Counted from the first letter of the stretch, positions 18,056-27,036 are shown. The stretch: DNA of 34,022 nucleotides from Bacillus coahuilensis m4-4 (GCF_000171615.1 NZ_ABFU01000020.1:1-34022), one strand, 5' to 3'. The notes: generated by a model not told the origin, from the sequence alone. Numbers and translations: made by a program.

Positions 18056-18790
18056 GTGAAAATGACCGTTATTGGCCACTGGGGAGGCTATCCTGCTAAA
18101 GGTGAAGCGAGCTCGGATTATTTATTACAATGTGATGATACGTCAATATTGTTAGATTGTGGGAGTGGTGCACTTTCGCACATGCAAGAATACATAAATC
18201 CTTTAGAATTAGACGGGTTAATTCTTTCTCACTATCATGCTGACCATGTAGCAGATGTAGGTGTACTACAACACGCATACCTTATAGGAAACAAATTAAA
18301 CAATCGAAATGAAACTCTCTCTATTTTTGGTCATAATGAAAACGAACAAGAGTTTCAACGCTTGACGTATAAGGGTGTGACAAAAGGAAGACCGTATGAT
18401 GCTCACTCGTCTGTCACAATCGGACCATTTTCTATTCAATTTTTACGTACAGAGCATAGTGTACCTTGCTTTGCGATGAAGGTTACGTGTAAAGGAAAAG
18501 TGATCGTATATACGGCAGATTCTGCCTATCAACCATCCTTTATCCCGTTTGCGGAATATGCAGATCTCTTGCTATGTGAATCAAACTTTTATGTTGGAAT
18601 GGATGCAAAAAGTGCAGGGCATATGACAAGTAGGGAAGCAGGTTTTTTGGCACTTGAGAGTAAAGTGAAAAAATTAGTATTGACTCATCTTCCTCATTTT
18701 GGTTCACATGAAACACTTAAAAAGGAAGCAGAAGAATTATTTAAAGGTCCAGTACTGCTTGCAGATAAAGGACTCGTATTAGAGATATAG
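18056..18790 (+). CDS. yhfI: metallo-beta-lactamase-fold hydrolase YhfI
   Basis: Cytoplasmic MBL-fold protein of 244 residues, the same length as B. subtilis YhfI. The metal-binding motif HYHADH (about residues 59-64) is preceded by LLDCGSGAL and followed by YTADSAYQ and the late histidine in LTHLPHFGSHETLKKEA, a layout close to tRNase Z and arylsulfatase-like groups. GTG 18056 is chosen since AGGAGGG (18043-18049) lies six bases upstream and the conserved sequence starts with MKMTVIG. lplJ begins 11 bases after its stop, so the two are likely co-transcribed. The substrate is unknown. Confidence 0.87.
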   Translation: MKMTVIGHWGGYPAKGEASSDYLLQCDDTSILLDCGSGALSHMQEYINPLELDGLILSHYHADHVADVGVLQHAYLIGNKLNNRNETLSIFGHNENEQEFQRLTYKGVTKGRPYDAHSSVTIGPFSIQFLRTEHSVPCFAMKVTCKGKVIVYTADSAYQPSFIPFAEYADLLLCESNFYVGMDAKSAGHMTSREAGFLALESKVKKLVLTHLPHFGSHETLKKEAEELFKGPVLLADKGLVLEI

Positions 18791-18801
18791 GAGGAGTTAC
18801 G

Positions 18802-19795
18802 ATGTTATTTATAGACAACAATGGAATTACGGATCCACATATTAATCTTGCAATGGAAGAGTTTGTATTAAAGCACTTAGATGTAGAGAAAGAAACGTAT
18901 TTCTTATTTTACATTAACGAGCCAAGCATTATTATTGGAAAGAACCAGAACACGATTGAAGAAATAAACACAGAGTATGTGGAAGCGCAAAAGCTCCATG
19001 TCGTTCGTCGATTGTCTGGCGGCGGTGCTGTTTATCATGATCTAGGGAACTTAAATTTTAGCTTTATTACAAAGGATGATGGAAATTCGTTCCATAACTT
19101 TAAAAAATTACACTGAACCTGTGATTGAGGCGTTACAAGAATTAGGAGTCAATGCAGAGCTAAGTGGGCGAAATGATATTTTAGCAGAGGGACGTAAAAT
19201 TTCGGGGAATGCCCAGTTTTCCACAAAAGGGAGAATGTTTAGTCACGGAACCCTTTTATTCCATAGTGAAATGGATCACGTTGTATCAGCTCTAAAGGTC
19301 AAGAAAGATAAAATCGAATCAAAGGGAATTAAATCTGTTCGAAGTCGTGTAGCAAATATTACTGAATTTTTAACGGATACTATTACCATTGAAGAATTCC
19401 GCCAGCTGCTTCTTGAGCATATATTTGGTGGGAAGGATTCCATTCAAGAGTATAAGCTAACAGATGAAGATTGGGATACGATTGAAGAGATCTCAAAGAA
19501 ACGTTACAGAAACTGGGACTGGAACTATGGAAAGTCGCCTAAATTTAACATTCAACATTCGCACCGTTTCCCAGTGGGGCAAATTGATATTCGTATGGAA
19601 GTAAGTAAGGGAACTATTCAGGATTGTGTGATTTTTGGTGATTTCTTTGGGGTAGGAGATGTAGCAGAAATCCAAGAGAAATTAAAAGGCATCAGATACG
19701 ACCGGGAGTCTATTGAATGTGCCCTGTTAGATGTGAATGTTAAGCATTATTTTGGGAATGTAGAAAAAGAAGATCTCCTAAATTTAATCTACTAA
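18802..19795 (+). CDS. lplJ: lipoate-protein ligase LplJ, frameshifted
   Basis: Attaches free lipoate (via lipoyl-AMP) to E2 and GcvH domains in the cytoplasm. Motifs are NEPSIIIGKNQNTIEEIN, the signature RRLSGGGAVYHDLGNLNFSF, and SGRNDILAEGRKISGNAQ with the active-site lysine region. The C-terminal accessory domain has NWDWNYGKSPKFN. The frame changes at A6 19102-19107; removing one A joins HNFKN to YTEPVIEALQELG and yields 330 residues, equal to the family norm of about 331. The ribosome site AGGAGG precedes the ATG. It follows yhfI as in B. subtilis. Confidence 0.93.
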
Positions 19796-19804
19796 TGTTT
19801 TCTT

Positions 19805-19836
19805 AAGAAGAGCTGGATACCCACTCTTCTTTTTTT
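19805..19836 (+). terminator. lplJ terminator
   Basis: An 8-bp perfect stem AAGAAGAG (19805-19812) with CTCTTCTT (19824-19831), 11-base loop, continues into a T run. Confidence 0.85.
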
Positions 19837-19837
19837 C

Positions 19838-19856
19838 TGCACCAATATGCACCAAT
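19838..19856 (+). repeat. short direct repeat, 10-bp period
   Basis: TGCACCAAT occurs twice (19838-19846 and 19848-19856), offset by exactly 10 bp, just after the lplJ terminator and about 120 bases before the EthD gene. It could be a paired binding site or chance. Confidence 0.35.
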
Positions 19857-19978
19857 TGTCGAGAAAACAGGAAGAAATAGGTTGGAGGGAAGGTATATAA
19901 GTTGGTAAAATAAAACTGTTACTTGTCATAAGTTGAAAATTGTGTGATTAAAATTCATTAGAGAAAGGGAGATTTAAC

Positions 19979-20281
19979 ATGCCAAAAGTAATTGTATTGT
20001 TTGAAAAGCCCTCTGATGTTGAAGGTTTCGAAAAGCATTATTTTGAGGTGCATGTTCCATTAGCACAACGAGTTAAAGAAGTAAGCGGAGCTGCTGTTCA
20101 AAGGGTGCTGTCAACTCAAAATACTGATCTCACGCTCTATCTAGTGACAGAATTAACATTCGATTCAAAAGAAGCACTGGAATTTGCATTGGCTTCAGAA
20201 GAATGGGCAAAAGTAACCGAAGATGTAAGCAATCTAATGAACTACTTAGAAAAACCGCCAATTGTAACAGTAGTAGAGTAA
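19979..20281 (+). CDS. EthD-family protein
   Basis: Small protein of 100 residues with an EthD-type dimeric ferredoxin-like fold: VIVLFEKPSDVEGFEKHYFE with the conserved HVPLAQRV, and AEL-like TELTFDSKEALEFALASEEW. Members accompany ring-cleavage, ether-degradation and polyketide genes or act as small decarboxylase-like enzymes; no substrate can be assigned. ATG 19979 follows GAAAGGGAG. It stands alone between terminators, upstream of lcfB. Confidence 0.82.
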   Translation: MPKVIVLFEKPSDVEGFEKHYFEVHVPLAQRVKEVSGAAVQRVLSTQNTDLTLYLVTELTFDSKEALEFALASEEWAKVTEDVSNLMNYLEKPPIVTVVE

Positions 20282-20289
20282 TAATGTGG

Positions 20290-20315
20290 AGAGGGTTGCT
20301 AAAGGGACCCTCTTT
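20290..20315 (+). terminator. EthD gene terminator
   Basis: AGAGGGT (20290-20296) pairs with ACCCTCT (20307-20313) around a 10-base loop. The T tail is weak. Confidence 0.62.
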
Positions 20316-20375
20316 AACTTTGTAAAATTTTCATTGTTCACTAAATAAAATATTTTTAGAAAACTTTTCTTTTGT

Positions 20376-20405
20376 TATAATGAATAATGAGTGATGATTC
20401 ATTCA
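20376..20405 (+). promoter_or_regulatory. lcfB promoter -10 and FadR operator
   Basis: TATAAT (20376-20381) is followed at 20388-20405 by TGAGTGATGATTCATTCA, which fits the Bacillus FadR (YsiA) box TGAATGA-n4-TCATTCA with one arm base changed. It sits at the expected transcription start and just before the acyl-CoA ligase gene, a known FadR target in B. subtilis. FadR itself is not clearly in the window. Confidence 0.77.
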
Positions 20406-20424
20406 TATGAAAGGGGAGGGAGAA

Positions 20425-21977
20425 ATGAACTTAAGTCAACGCTTAGTCGAGACAGCTTCCGAGTTTAAGGGGAAACCAGCATACTATTTTATGGATCAAC
20501 CAACATCTTATGCTGAGTTTAATGGAGCTGTGAACAAGTTCGCTAGCGAGCTTGAAGTGTTAGGTGTCAAAAAAGGGGATCATATTGCTTTACTGTTAGG
20601 TAATACTCCTCATTATGTGATTGCTCTGTACGGGGCTATGAGAGTAGGAGCTACTGTAATTCCAGTAAACCCTATTTACACACCGGATGAGATTGGGTAC
20701 ATTTTGAATAATGGTGATGTTAAAGTAGTAGTTATGCTAGATATGTTAGTACCTCTAGCAGAAAAAATGCATGGGCATTTACCAAAGGTAGAGCATTTTA
20801 TTTTATGTGAAACAGAGGCAGACAAAGGGGAGCAAGAATTATCATCACTATCTGTTTACACAAAATGAAATCGTTTACAAAAATGATGGCTACCGGTAAT
20901 CCGGTGTATAATGGTCCAGAATTACAGGATGATGATGTAGCGATTATTCTTTATACTTCCGGTACAACAGGTAAGCCAAAGGGTGCCATGCTAACACATA
21001 AGAATCTCTACTCAAACGCCCGTGACGTTGGAGTGTACTTAGAAATGTCAGATCAGGACAGGGTGGTCACGACGCTACCAATGTTCCATGTGTTCTGTTT
21101 GACCGTAGCGCTAAATGGACCGCTTACTCAAGGTGCGACACTATTAATCGTGCCAAAGTTTAGTCCTGCAGAGATTATCCGCCTTGTGAAAAAATTCGAG
21201 GCAACCGTATTTGCAGGAGTACCAACTATGTATAACTTTTTATTTCAACATGAAGGAACAACGAAAGAAGATTTACAATCATTACGTTTATGCATTTCTG
21301 GTGGAGCATCTTTACCAGTTGCTTTACTTGAAAACTTCGAGAAAAAATTTAATGTTATGATTTCTGAAGGATATGGTCTATCTGAGGCCTCACCAGTTAC
21401 GTGCTTTAATCCATTAGATCGACCTCGTAAAGCCGGCTCAATTGGACCTTCTATTGTGAATGTAGAAAATAAAGTGGTTAACGAGCTAGGTGAAGAAGTT
21501 CCAGTCGGTCAACCAGGTGAATTAATCGTTCGTGGTCCGAATGTGATGAAAGGATATTATCAAATGCCTGAAGAAACAGAGGCTACGATTAAAGATGGGT
21601 GGCTTTACACGGGAGATATCGCTACCATGGATGAAGATGGATACTTTACGATTGTAGATCGTAAGAAAGATATGATTCTTGTTGGTGGCTATAATGTTTA
21701 TCCACGTGAGGTAGAAGAGGTTCTCTATGCTCATCCAGAAGTAATTGAAACAGCAGTGTTAGGTGTGCCTGATCCAAACTTTGGTGAATCTATCAAATGC
21801 TTTGTTGTAAAACGTAGTAAAGATGTAACCGAAGAAGCACTTCTTGCCTACTGCAAAGAGCACCTAGCGAAATATAAAATTCCAAGCTCAATAGAGTTTA
21901 TTGAAGAATTGCCAAAGAATACGACAGGAAAAATTTTGCGACGCGCTTTAAAAGATCAAGTCCTTCAAAATAATTAA
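20425..21977 (+). CDS. lcfB: long-chain fatty-acid-CoA ligase LcfB, frameshifted
   Basis: Activates fatty acids to acyl-CoA with ATP for beta-oxidation. AMP-binding motif [16 protein letters not shown], the middle motif [31 protein letters not shown], hinge [13 protein letters not shown] and the C-terminal catalytic lysine region [11 protein letters not shown] are all present. One A is missing at A4 20862-20865; repair joins LSVYTK to [11 protein letters not shown] and gives 517 residues, near the B. subtilis LcfB (YhfL) length of 513. ATG 20425 follows AAAGGGGAGGGAG. The FadR-type operator upstream indicates repression until long-chain acyl-CoA accumulates. Confidence 0.93.
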
Positions 21978-21982
21978 GATCT

Positions 21983-22010
21983 AACACCAGAGGAAACTCT
22001 GGTGTTTTCT
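21983..22010 (+). terminator. lcfB terminator
   Basis: A 10-bp perfect stem AACACCAGAG (21983-21992) with CTCTGGTGTT (21997-22006), GAAA tetraloop, then TTCTTT. Confidence 0.9.
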
Positions 22011-22084
22011 TTATAGCAAAAGGATCTAACATAAAATTTTGAAACGAAAATACTCCTTTGTTATACTTTCTTAGAGGTGGTCAG

Positions 22085-22681
22085 ATGAATGGGTTTGAAC
22101 TTCGTGCCGAAAAGAAAAAAGAAGCCATTATTGATACAGCGATTGTGATGTTTCAAACGATGGCTCCAAAAAATGTATCGGTTCGTGAACTTGCGAAAAA
22201 AGCAAATGTTTCGGTTGTGTCTATTTATAATTATTTTGGAAATAAAGATGGCTTAATGATAGAAGCTGTGAAGAAGGTATTTCATGACCAGTTAAAAATG
22301 GGGCAAGATATTTTAGATTCAAAGGATTCATTTGAAGAGAAAATGAAAAACCTCTTGTTCACAAAAGAATCGATGCTCAATCATTTCCATCCTGAATTTC
22401 TTATGATGTGCTTGCAGGATGAAAACATTTCTTCTATGATCAATGAGGATTTTTTGCAAAAAACAAATGAGCTGACCACTATGTTTATTAACCAAGCAAA
22501 AGAGGAAGGCACGCTTTCAGATGAATATCCTAACGAATTCATCTTTAAAGTGTTAGAACTGTACAAAAGAGATTTAACTTCACCAAACAGTCTTTTGCTT
22601 AGTGGTCAAGAGGATTTAAAACAACACAAATTGATTTTACATAGTTTATTGTATGGTATCACAGGAAATAAAGACGGATGA
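22085..22681 (+). CDS. TetR/AcrR-family regulator
   Basis: Repressor of 198 residues. The N-terminal DNA-binding part is EAIIDTAIVMFQTMAPKNVS then VRELAKKANVSVVSIYNYFGN with KDGLM, standard TetR helix-turn-helix. The ligand domain (about residues 60-198) is unassigned. ATG 22085 follows AGAGGTGG with good spacing. It lies right after lcfB and before a MerR/SRPBCC/enoyl-CoA hydratase group, so it could control fatty-acid genes, but the sequence does not resemble FadR (YsiA), and no operator for it was identified. Confidence 0.85.
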   Translation: MNGFELRAEKKKEAIIDTAIVMFQTMAPKNVSVRELAKKANVSVVSIYNYFGNKDGLMIEAVKKVFHDQLKMGQDILDSKDSFEEKMKNLLFTKESMLNHFHPEFLMMCLQDENISSMINEDFLQKTNELTTMFINQAKEEGTLSDEYPNEFIFKVLELYKRDLTSPNSLLLSGQEDLKQHKLILHSLLYGITGNKDG

Positions 22682-22776
22682 CAAGAATGAAGGGGAATGT
22701 ATAGCCCTTCTATTTTTTTATAGGGTCCTCTACTTAGGAGGAATTGAATACATTATTATTTCGTTCTTTTTCACTC

Positions 22777-22808
22777 TTGACCGTGTGGTGTACCCCACAG
22801 TTTATACT
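22777..22808 (+). promoter_or_regulatory. MerR-type promoter with overlong spacer
   Basis: TTGACC (22777-22782) and TATACT (22803-22808) are separated by 20 bases instead of 17. The spacer holds a 16-bp palindrome with one mismatch, TGTGGTGTACCCCACA (22784-22799). This is the layout of promoters that MerR-family proteins activate by DNA untwisting. It lies 20 bases before the merR-like gene, so autoregulation is likely. Confidence 0.78.
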
Positions 22809-22828
22809 GGAGAAAAGGAGGCGGGGCT

Positions 22829-23164
22829 ATGTATAAAATGAGTGAATTTTCTTCTCTAACAGGACTAAGTAAAGAAACACTCAGGTACTATAGTGAAGTA
22901 GGTTTGTTAGAGCCTGTTTATATTCACCCAACAAATCGTTATCGTTACTATGATGATGGTTCTTACTTACTCGCACTTCTTTTAGGAAAACTTCGAGGAT
23001 TAGGTTTTTCCATCCAAGAAATGAAGGAAGTAATGGAAGATGAATCCTTTTTTCAGTTAGAGAAATTATTACGTCAAAAAAAAGAACGTATTCAATATCA
23101 GTTAAAAGAACTTCAAGAACAAGTAGAGGATATTGATGAATTTTTAAAATCAGGAAGGGAGTAA
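22829..23164 (+). CDS. MerR-family transcriptional regulator
   Basis: Short MerR protein of 111 residues: winged-helix YKMSEFSSLTGLSKETLRYY then SEVGLLEPVYIHPTNRYRYY, followed by LRGLGFSIQEMKEVMED and a coiled-coil dimerisation helix (about residues 75-108). There is no cysteine metal-binding motif and no sizeable C-terminal ligand domain. ATG 22829 follows AAAAGGAGGCGGGG. The SRPBCC gene begins nine bases after its stop, so they form an operon behind the MerR-type promoter. The inducer is unknown. Confidence 0.9.
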   Translation: MYKMSEFSSLTGLSKETLRYYSEVGLLEPVYIHPTNRYRYYDDGSYLLALLLGKLRGLGFSIQEMKEVMEDESFFQLEKLLRQKKERIQYQLKELQEQVEDIDEFLKSGRE

Positions 23165-23172
23165 GGGATTGA

Positions 23173-23627
23173 ATGATTGAGTGGAAAGAGGAAGTTGTGA
23201 TTAAGCAACATATAGAAAAGTGTGGGAGTTATTTTCTGAAGAAAATAAGCAAAGGATTATGCCGAAAGTAGAAAGCTCTAAACTGGTACACGAAGAACCT
23301 GGGATGGTGGGCTCTAAATATGAGGAAAAGTACAGAGAAGGTAAGCGAGTGGAGACATACATTGTCGAAGTCAAAGGGTATGAGGATTTACCACACTTCA
23401 AATATAAGCGCATTTCATTTGTCCTAGCCCATGCGTTTGAGGTTGATCTTTCTTTTCAGTTAGAAAAAATCTCTGAGAATGAAACACGTTTTATATATGC
23501 TGGAAGTAATAAAGGCTTGAATTTCGTTGGAAAAGCTTTAATGAAATTAGGAGGACAAAAGAATAATCTAAAGGTCGTGTATGAATTTTTAGAGAGAGTG
23601 AATAATGAAGCGTTATTAGAAAATTAA
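23173..23627 (+). CDS. SRPBCC-fold protein, frameshifted
   Basis: A 151-residue START/Bet-v1-like (SRPBCC) protein, a fold with a deep hydrophobic pocket. ATG 23173 opens MIEWKEEVVIKQHIEK; one G is missing at 23219-23222 and repair continues VWELFSEENKQRIMPKVES, the typical N-terminus of the family. FELKI-like strands KYEEKYREGKRVETYIVEV and a C-terminal helix LKVVYEFLERVNNEALLE follow. It is co-transcribed with the merR-like gene. It may bind or sequester the lipophilic compound that the regulator senses; this is inference. Confidence 0.78.
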
Positions 23628-23729
23628 GGAAGTGACAGCTTTTTCATAAGAAAAAATAAGAAGATGTTCTGCTTTGAAAAGGTTTTCAATCCCTCTCGTC
23701 GAATGTTTAGGAGGAGGGAGGGGTTAAAT

Positions 23730-24509
23730 ATGAGTCAAACAATTAAGCTTGAAAAAAGTGGGTATGTAGTAGAGATTATTCTAAATCGTCCTGACCAATT
23801 AAATGCGTTTAATTATGAGATGCTTCTTGAATTGTCGGAAGTATTACATACTGTTCATCATGATAAAAGTATTCGAGTGGTTGTGTTTCGTGGTTCAGGT
23901 AACCGAGCATTTAGTGTGGGTGCCGACTTAAAAGAAAGAAAGACCTTATCAGAGGCAGAAGTTATACGAAATGTTACCAAGATTGGGGAAGTATTTTCTC
24001 AGGTCGCTAATTTACCTCAGCCGACCATTGCGGCTGTTTCTGGATATGCTTTTGGTGGTGGTATGGAGCTTCTGCTTTCGTGTGACTTTAGAATTGTAGC
24101 CAAAGGGGTCCAGATGGGATTAACAGAAACAAGCTTAGCTATTATTCCTGGAGCAGGAGGGACGCAGCGCTTACCTCGTATTGTGGGTGAAGCAAAAGCG
24201 CTGGAGCTTATTTTGACAGCTCGTCGTTTTACCTCGGAAGAAGCAATGGAATGGGGGCTTGTAACTAAGCTCGCGGATTCATTACAATTTGATACTGTCA
24301 CCAATGTATTTATTGAACAACTTTTAAAAAATGGACCAGTGGCCGTAAAGCAGGCGAAGTTAGCTATTAAGAAGGGGTTGGAGACTACTCTAGAAAATGG
24401 CTTGCAGATTGAAAGAGAGGCTTATATGGCAATCATTCCGACAGACGACAGAAAAGAGGCGTTAGTGGCATTTAGTGAGAAACGAGCACCAAATTTTATA
24501 GGGAAATAG
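23730..24509 (+). CDS. enoyl-CoA hydratase/isomerase family protein
   Basis: Crotonase-fold enzyme of 259 residues hydrating 2-enoyl-CoA. IILNRPDQLNAFNYEM, the oxyanion-hole segments FSVGADLKER and AAVSGYAFGGGMELLLSCDF, and the catalytic region LAIIPGAGGTQRLPRIVGEAKA are visible. The glutamate expected in the first catalytic position (GGGxEL) is present, as is the aligned region LGI/LAIIPG. ATG 23730 follows AGGAGGGAGGGG. It may serve beta-oxidation or branched-chain amino-acid breakdown (methylglutaconyl-CoA type); the residues seen do not separate these. No FadR box was found upstream. Confidence 0.88.
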   Translation: MSQTIKLEKSGYVVEIILNRPDQLNAFNYEMLLELSEVLHTVHHDKSIRVVVFRGSGNRAFSVGADLKERKTLSEAEVIRNVTKIGEVFSQVANLPQPTIAAVSGYAFGGGMELLLSCDFRIVAKGVQMGLTETSLAIIPGAGGTQRLPRIVGEAKALELILTARRFTSEEAMEWGLVTKLADSLQFDTVTNVFIEQLLKNGPVAVKQAKLAIKKGLETTLENGLQIEREAYMAIIPTDDRKEALVAFSEKRAPNFIGK

Positions 24510-24521
24510 AGGAAATACAGG

Positions 24522-24550
24522 TTGGCACATCCATATGCTCCCTTTATAAT
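24522..24550 (+). promoter_or_regulatory. azlCD promoter (sigma-A)
   Basis: TTGGCA (24522-24527), 17-base spacer, TATAAT (24545-24550), located 38 bases before the azlC TTG start. Confidence 0.72.
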
Positions 24551-24588
24551 GAATTCATACTATTGATTCGTACAAGGGGGAGCAGGGC

Positions 24589-25305
24589 TTGAATACAGAG
24601 AGCACGAACCAAAGCTTTCTAAGCGGAATTCGAGGTGGACTCTCTATTGCCATTGGCTATTTTCCTATCGCGGTTGCGTTTGGACTTTTAGCTAAAAACG
24701 TAGGGCTAACATCTTTAGAAACAGTCATGATGAGCATCTTTGTTTTTGCTGGAGCTGCTCAGTTTATGAGCTTAAATTTAATTGCATTAGGAACAGCAGG
24801 AGTGGAAATTGTCTTAACCACTTTTATCGTGAATATTAGACATTTGCTTATGTCTGCCTCATTAAACGAAAAAATGCATAAGGACAAAGGATGGAAGCGA
24901 GCACTGTATGCATTTGGGATTACAGATGAAACATTTTCAGTACTTGCAACAAAGCCTGGTCCCGTTACTTCACAGTATGCGTTTGGCGTTATTCTTTGCG
25001 GCTATTCAAGCTGGGTATTTTCATCTTTTCTAGGATTTATCATTGGAAGTTTTCTTCCAGTTGTCCTTCAAGAGAGCATGAGTATTGCCCTTTATAGTAT
25101 GTTTGTGGGGCTACTTGTACCATCTATGAAGAAGAGTGTAAAGGTTTTTTCTCTTGCTTTTCTTTCTGCTGCATTTCACAGTATCTTTTTTGTAGCAGGT
25201 CTATCAACGGGGTGGGCCATTCTTTTTGCTTCTTTACTTTCTGCCGTATTAGTCGAACTGATCACCACTGTAAAAGGAAGGGGGGCAGTTCCTCGTGAAT
25301 CTTGA
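24589..25305 (+). CDS. azlC: AzlC-family branched-chain amino-acid exporter, large subunit
   Basis: Membrane protein of 238 residues. The AzlC signature is clear: GGLSIAIGYFPIAVAFGLLA, FVFAGAAQFMSLNLIA and FIVNIRHLLMSASL, followed by several further helices. With AzlD it exports branched-chain amino acids and toxic analogues such as 4-azaleucine. TTG 24589 follows AAGGGGGAG. Its end overlaps the azlD GTG by 11 bases, indicating translational coupling. Confidence 0.9.
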   Translation: MNTESTNQSFLSGIRGGLSIAIGYFPIAVAFGLLAKNVGLTSLETVMMSIFVFAGAAQFMSLNLIALGTAGVEIVLTTFIVNIRHLLMSASLNEKMHKDKGWKRALYAFGITDETFSVLATKPGPVTSQYAFGVILCGYSSWVFSSFLGFIIGSFLPVVLQESMSIALYSMFVGLLVPSMKKSVKVFSLAFLSAAFHSIFFVAGLSTGWAILFASLLSAVLVELITTVKGRGAVPRES

Positions 25306-25602
25306 TATTGTTGTATTGATCGTAGCGATGGCCGCTGTTACGTACATACCAAGAGTAGTACCTTTCTTTGCATTTAGTGGTAAGCTACCTCCGTTTATTG
25401 AAGGGGTTCTACGAAATGTGCCCTTTGCCATATTAGGTGCCTTAATCTTTCCAGCGGTTTTTATTTTATTGATCAAGGAAACATTCTCTTTGGAATATTA
25501 GGTGTTACGGTTGCCTTTTTACTAGGGTTTACCGGGTTTAATGTTATAGTCGTAGTGCTAGGATCTATTTGTATTTTAACCTTTTACTCCCTTTTCTTTT
25601 AA
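25295..25602 (+). CDS. azlD: AzlD-family branched-chain amino-acid transport subunit, frameshifted
   Basis: Small partner of AzlC with four helices. MAAVTYIPRVVPFFAFSGKL and FIEGVLRNVPFAILGAL carry the AzlD hallmarks. A stop at 25501 follows from one missing T near T4 25464-25467; repair continues FIFIDQGNILFGILGVTVAFLL and on to a stop at 25602, giving 102 residues, the usual length. The GTG start lies inside the azlC end, after GGAAGGGGGG. Confidence 0.87.
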
Positions 25603-25616
25603 AGGGAGTTATTTTT
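25586..25616 (+). terminator. azlCD terminator overlapping the azlD stop
   Basis: ACTCCCTTT (25586-25594) pairs perfectly with AAAGGGAGT (25601-25609), followed by TATTTTT. The last azlD codons lie inside the hairpin, which supports the repaired azlD end. Confidence 0.85.
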
Positions 25617-25675
25617 GTTCTAAATGAAGAGACAGGCTATTACATATAATAGGGGAACAGGAGGGAGGAAATATC

Positions 25676-26938
25676 GTGACTGCAAAATGGTCTTTTCGAG
25701 CCGTTTTTCTTTATTTGGTGTTTGGACTTTTTGTTTATTTGTACTTATTTTATATCGCTGACACAACACTTCCGCAGGAGTTGAAAGGGAGCGGTGCTGA
25801 TCCTGAAACCTTCATGAATAGCCGAGAACTCATGCTTAGTGAAGAATATAGCCGAATTCGGAATCTACTTTACTTTTTGTCTGTTCCGTACGAATGGTTA
25901 TTTTATTTCTTGCTTTTAGTCTTTGGAGTTTCTAGAACCTTTAGTAGGTGGGGGGAAGGGACGAGTTCCATTCCTGTTGTTCAAACTGCGATTTATTTGT
26001 TTTGGTTTTATATCGCTTCTTATCTCGTCATTTTTCCGTTTGAGTATTTAAGCTTTCATTTCTCTAAATTGTATAACATTTCAGTACAAACTTTTTCAGC
26101 GTGGATGAAAGACCAGGTTATTGATTTTTGGGTGAACTTTTTATTAATGGTCGTTATTATTTCCGCTTTGTATTGGATCATGAGAACGTTTCAGCAAAAG
26201 TGGTGGTTAGTAGCTTGGCTTGCATCCATTCCTTTTACGATTTTCCTTATGTTTATTCAACCGGTTGTAATTGACCCACTGTATAATGATTTCACCCCAC
26301 TTCAGGATAAGGAATTAGAAGCGAAGATTCTGGCTATTGCTGAAAAGGCGGATATTCCAGCTGAACATGTGTATCAAGTAGACATGTCCACAAAGACCAA
26401 TGCGCTAAATGCGTATGTAACGGGAGTGGGGGCAAATTCTCGAATTGTTCTGTGGGATACAACATTAGAAGCATTGTCAGATGACGAAATATTATTTGTT
26501 ATGGCACATGAAATGGCCCATTATGTTGAAAAGCATATATATGTAGGGATTGGAAGTTATTTACTAATGATGCTTATTGGGCTCTGGCTTATTGCTAAAG
26601 TAATGAATAGAATGGTCGAGAGCAATGGTAAGGAGTATCGTATTAAGAAAGTATCTCATATTAGCTCACTTCCGCTTTTCTTATTGTTATCTTCAGTGCT
26701 ATTATTTGCTGCAAGTCCACTAGAAAACGGTGTTTCTCGCTATACAGAGACACGGGCGGACAACTATGCGATTCAGATGACACAAAACCCTGACGCGGCG
26801 GTTTCAGCCTTTCAGGAGTTATCAAGAGTCGGACTTTCTCAAGTCAATCCACCTTTTTTAGTGAAAATATTTAGGTATTCTCACCCTAGTATGGTAGAGA
26901 GAATTGAACGTTTAGAACGTTTTGAACCTGAAGAATAA
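25676..26938 (+). CDS. yhfN: M48-family membrane metalloprotease (CAAX protease-like, YhfN)
   Basis: Zinc protease of 420 residues, close to B. subtilis YhfN (426). The N-terminal half has about five helices of the Ste24-type domain; the zinc site is FVMAHEMAHYVEKH (HExxH, near residue 280), with the distal glutamate in SRYTETRADNYAI, and SHPSMVERIERLE at the C-terminus as in Ste24/HtpX. GTG 25676 follows GGGAGGAAA. The gene is intact. It likely acts in membrane-protein turnover or peptide maturation; its substrate is unknown. Confidence 0.9.
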   Translation: MTAKWSFRAVFLYLVFGLFVYLYLFYIADTTLPQELKGSGADPETFMNSRELMLSEEYSRIRNLLYFLSVPYEWLFYFLLLVFGVSRTFSRWGEGTSSIPVVQTAIYLFWFYIASYLVIFPFEYLSFHFSKLYNISVQTFSAWMKDQVIDFWVNFLLMVVIISALYWIMRTFQQKWWLVAWLASIPFTIFLMFIQPVVIDPLYNDFTPLQDKELEAKILAIAEKADIPAEHVYQVDMSTKTNALNAYVTGVGANSRIVLWDTTLEALSDDEILFVMAHEMAHYVEKHIYVGIGSYLLMMLIGLWLIAKVMNRMVESNGKEYRIKKVSHISSLPLFLLLSSVLLFAASPLENGVSRYTETRADNYAIQMTQNPDAAVSAFQELSRVGLSQVNPPFLVKIFRYSHPSMVERIERLERFEPEE

Positions 26939-26941
26939 AAG

Positions 26942-26968
26942 GGAGCTGCCACGAGGCAGCTCCTTTTT
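26942..26968 (+). terminator. yhfN terminator
   Basis: GGAGCTGCC (26942-26950) and GGCAGCTCC (26955-26963) form a perfect stem with an ACGA loop and T5. Confidence 0.92.
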
Positions 26969-27036
26969 CCTATTAGATTCTTTCCTAGATGTTCCTACTC
27001 CCCATACTCCCTTCGTCCTATACTTGAATCGAAGAA

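Noticed and set aside
22085..22681. Assignment of this TetR as FadR
   Set aside because: It lies next to a FadR-box gene, but its helix-turn-helix and length do not resemble the FadR (YsiA) sequence I know.
22684..22720. Terminator after the TetR gene
   Set aside because: AAGGG and CCCTT with a following T run are present, but the five-pair stem with a nine-base loop is too weak to list.
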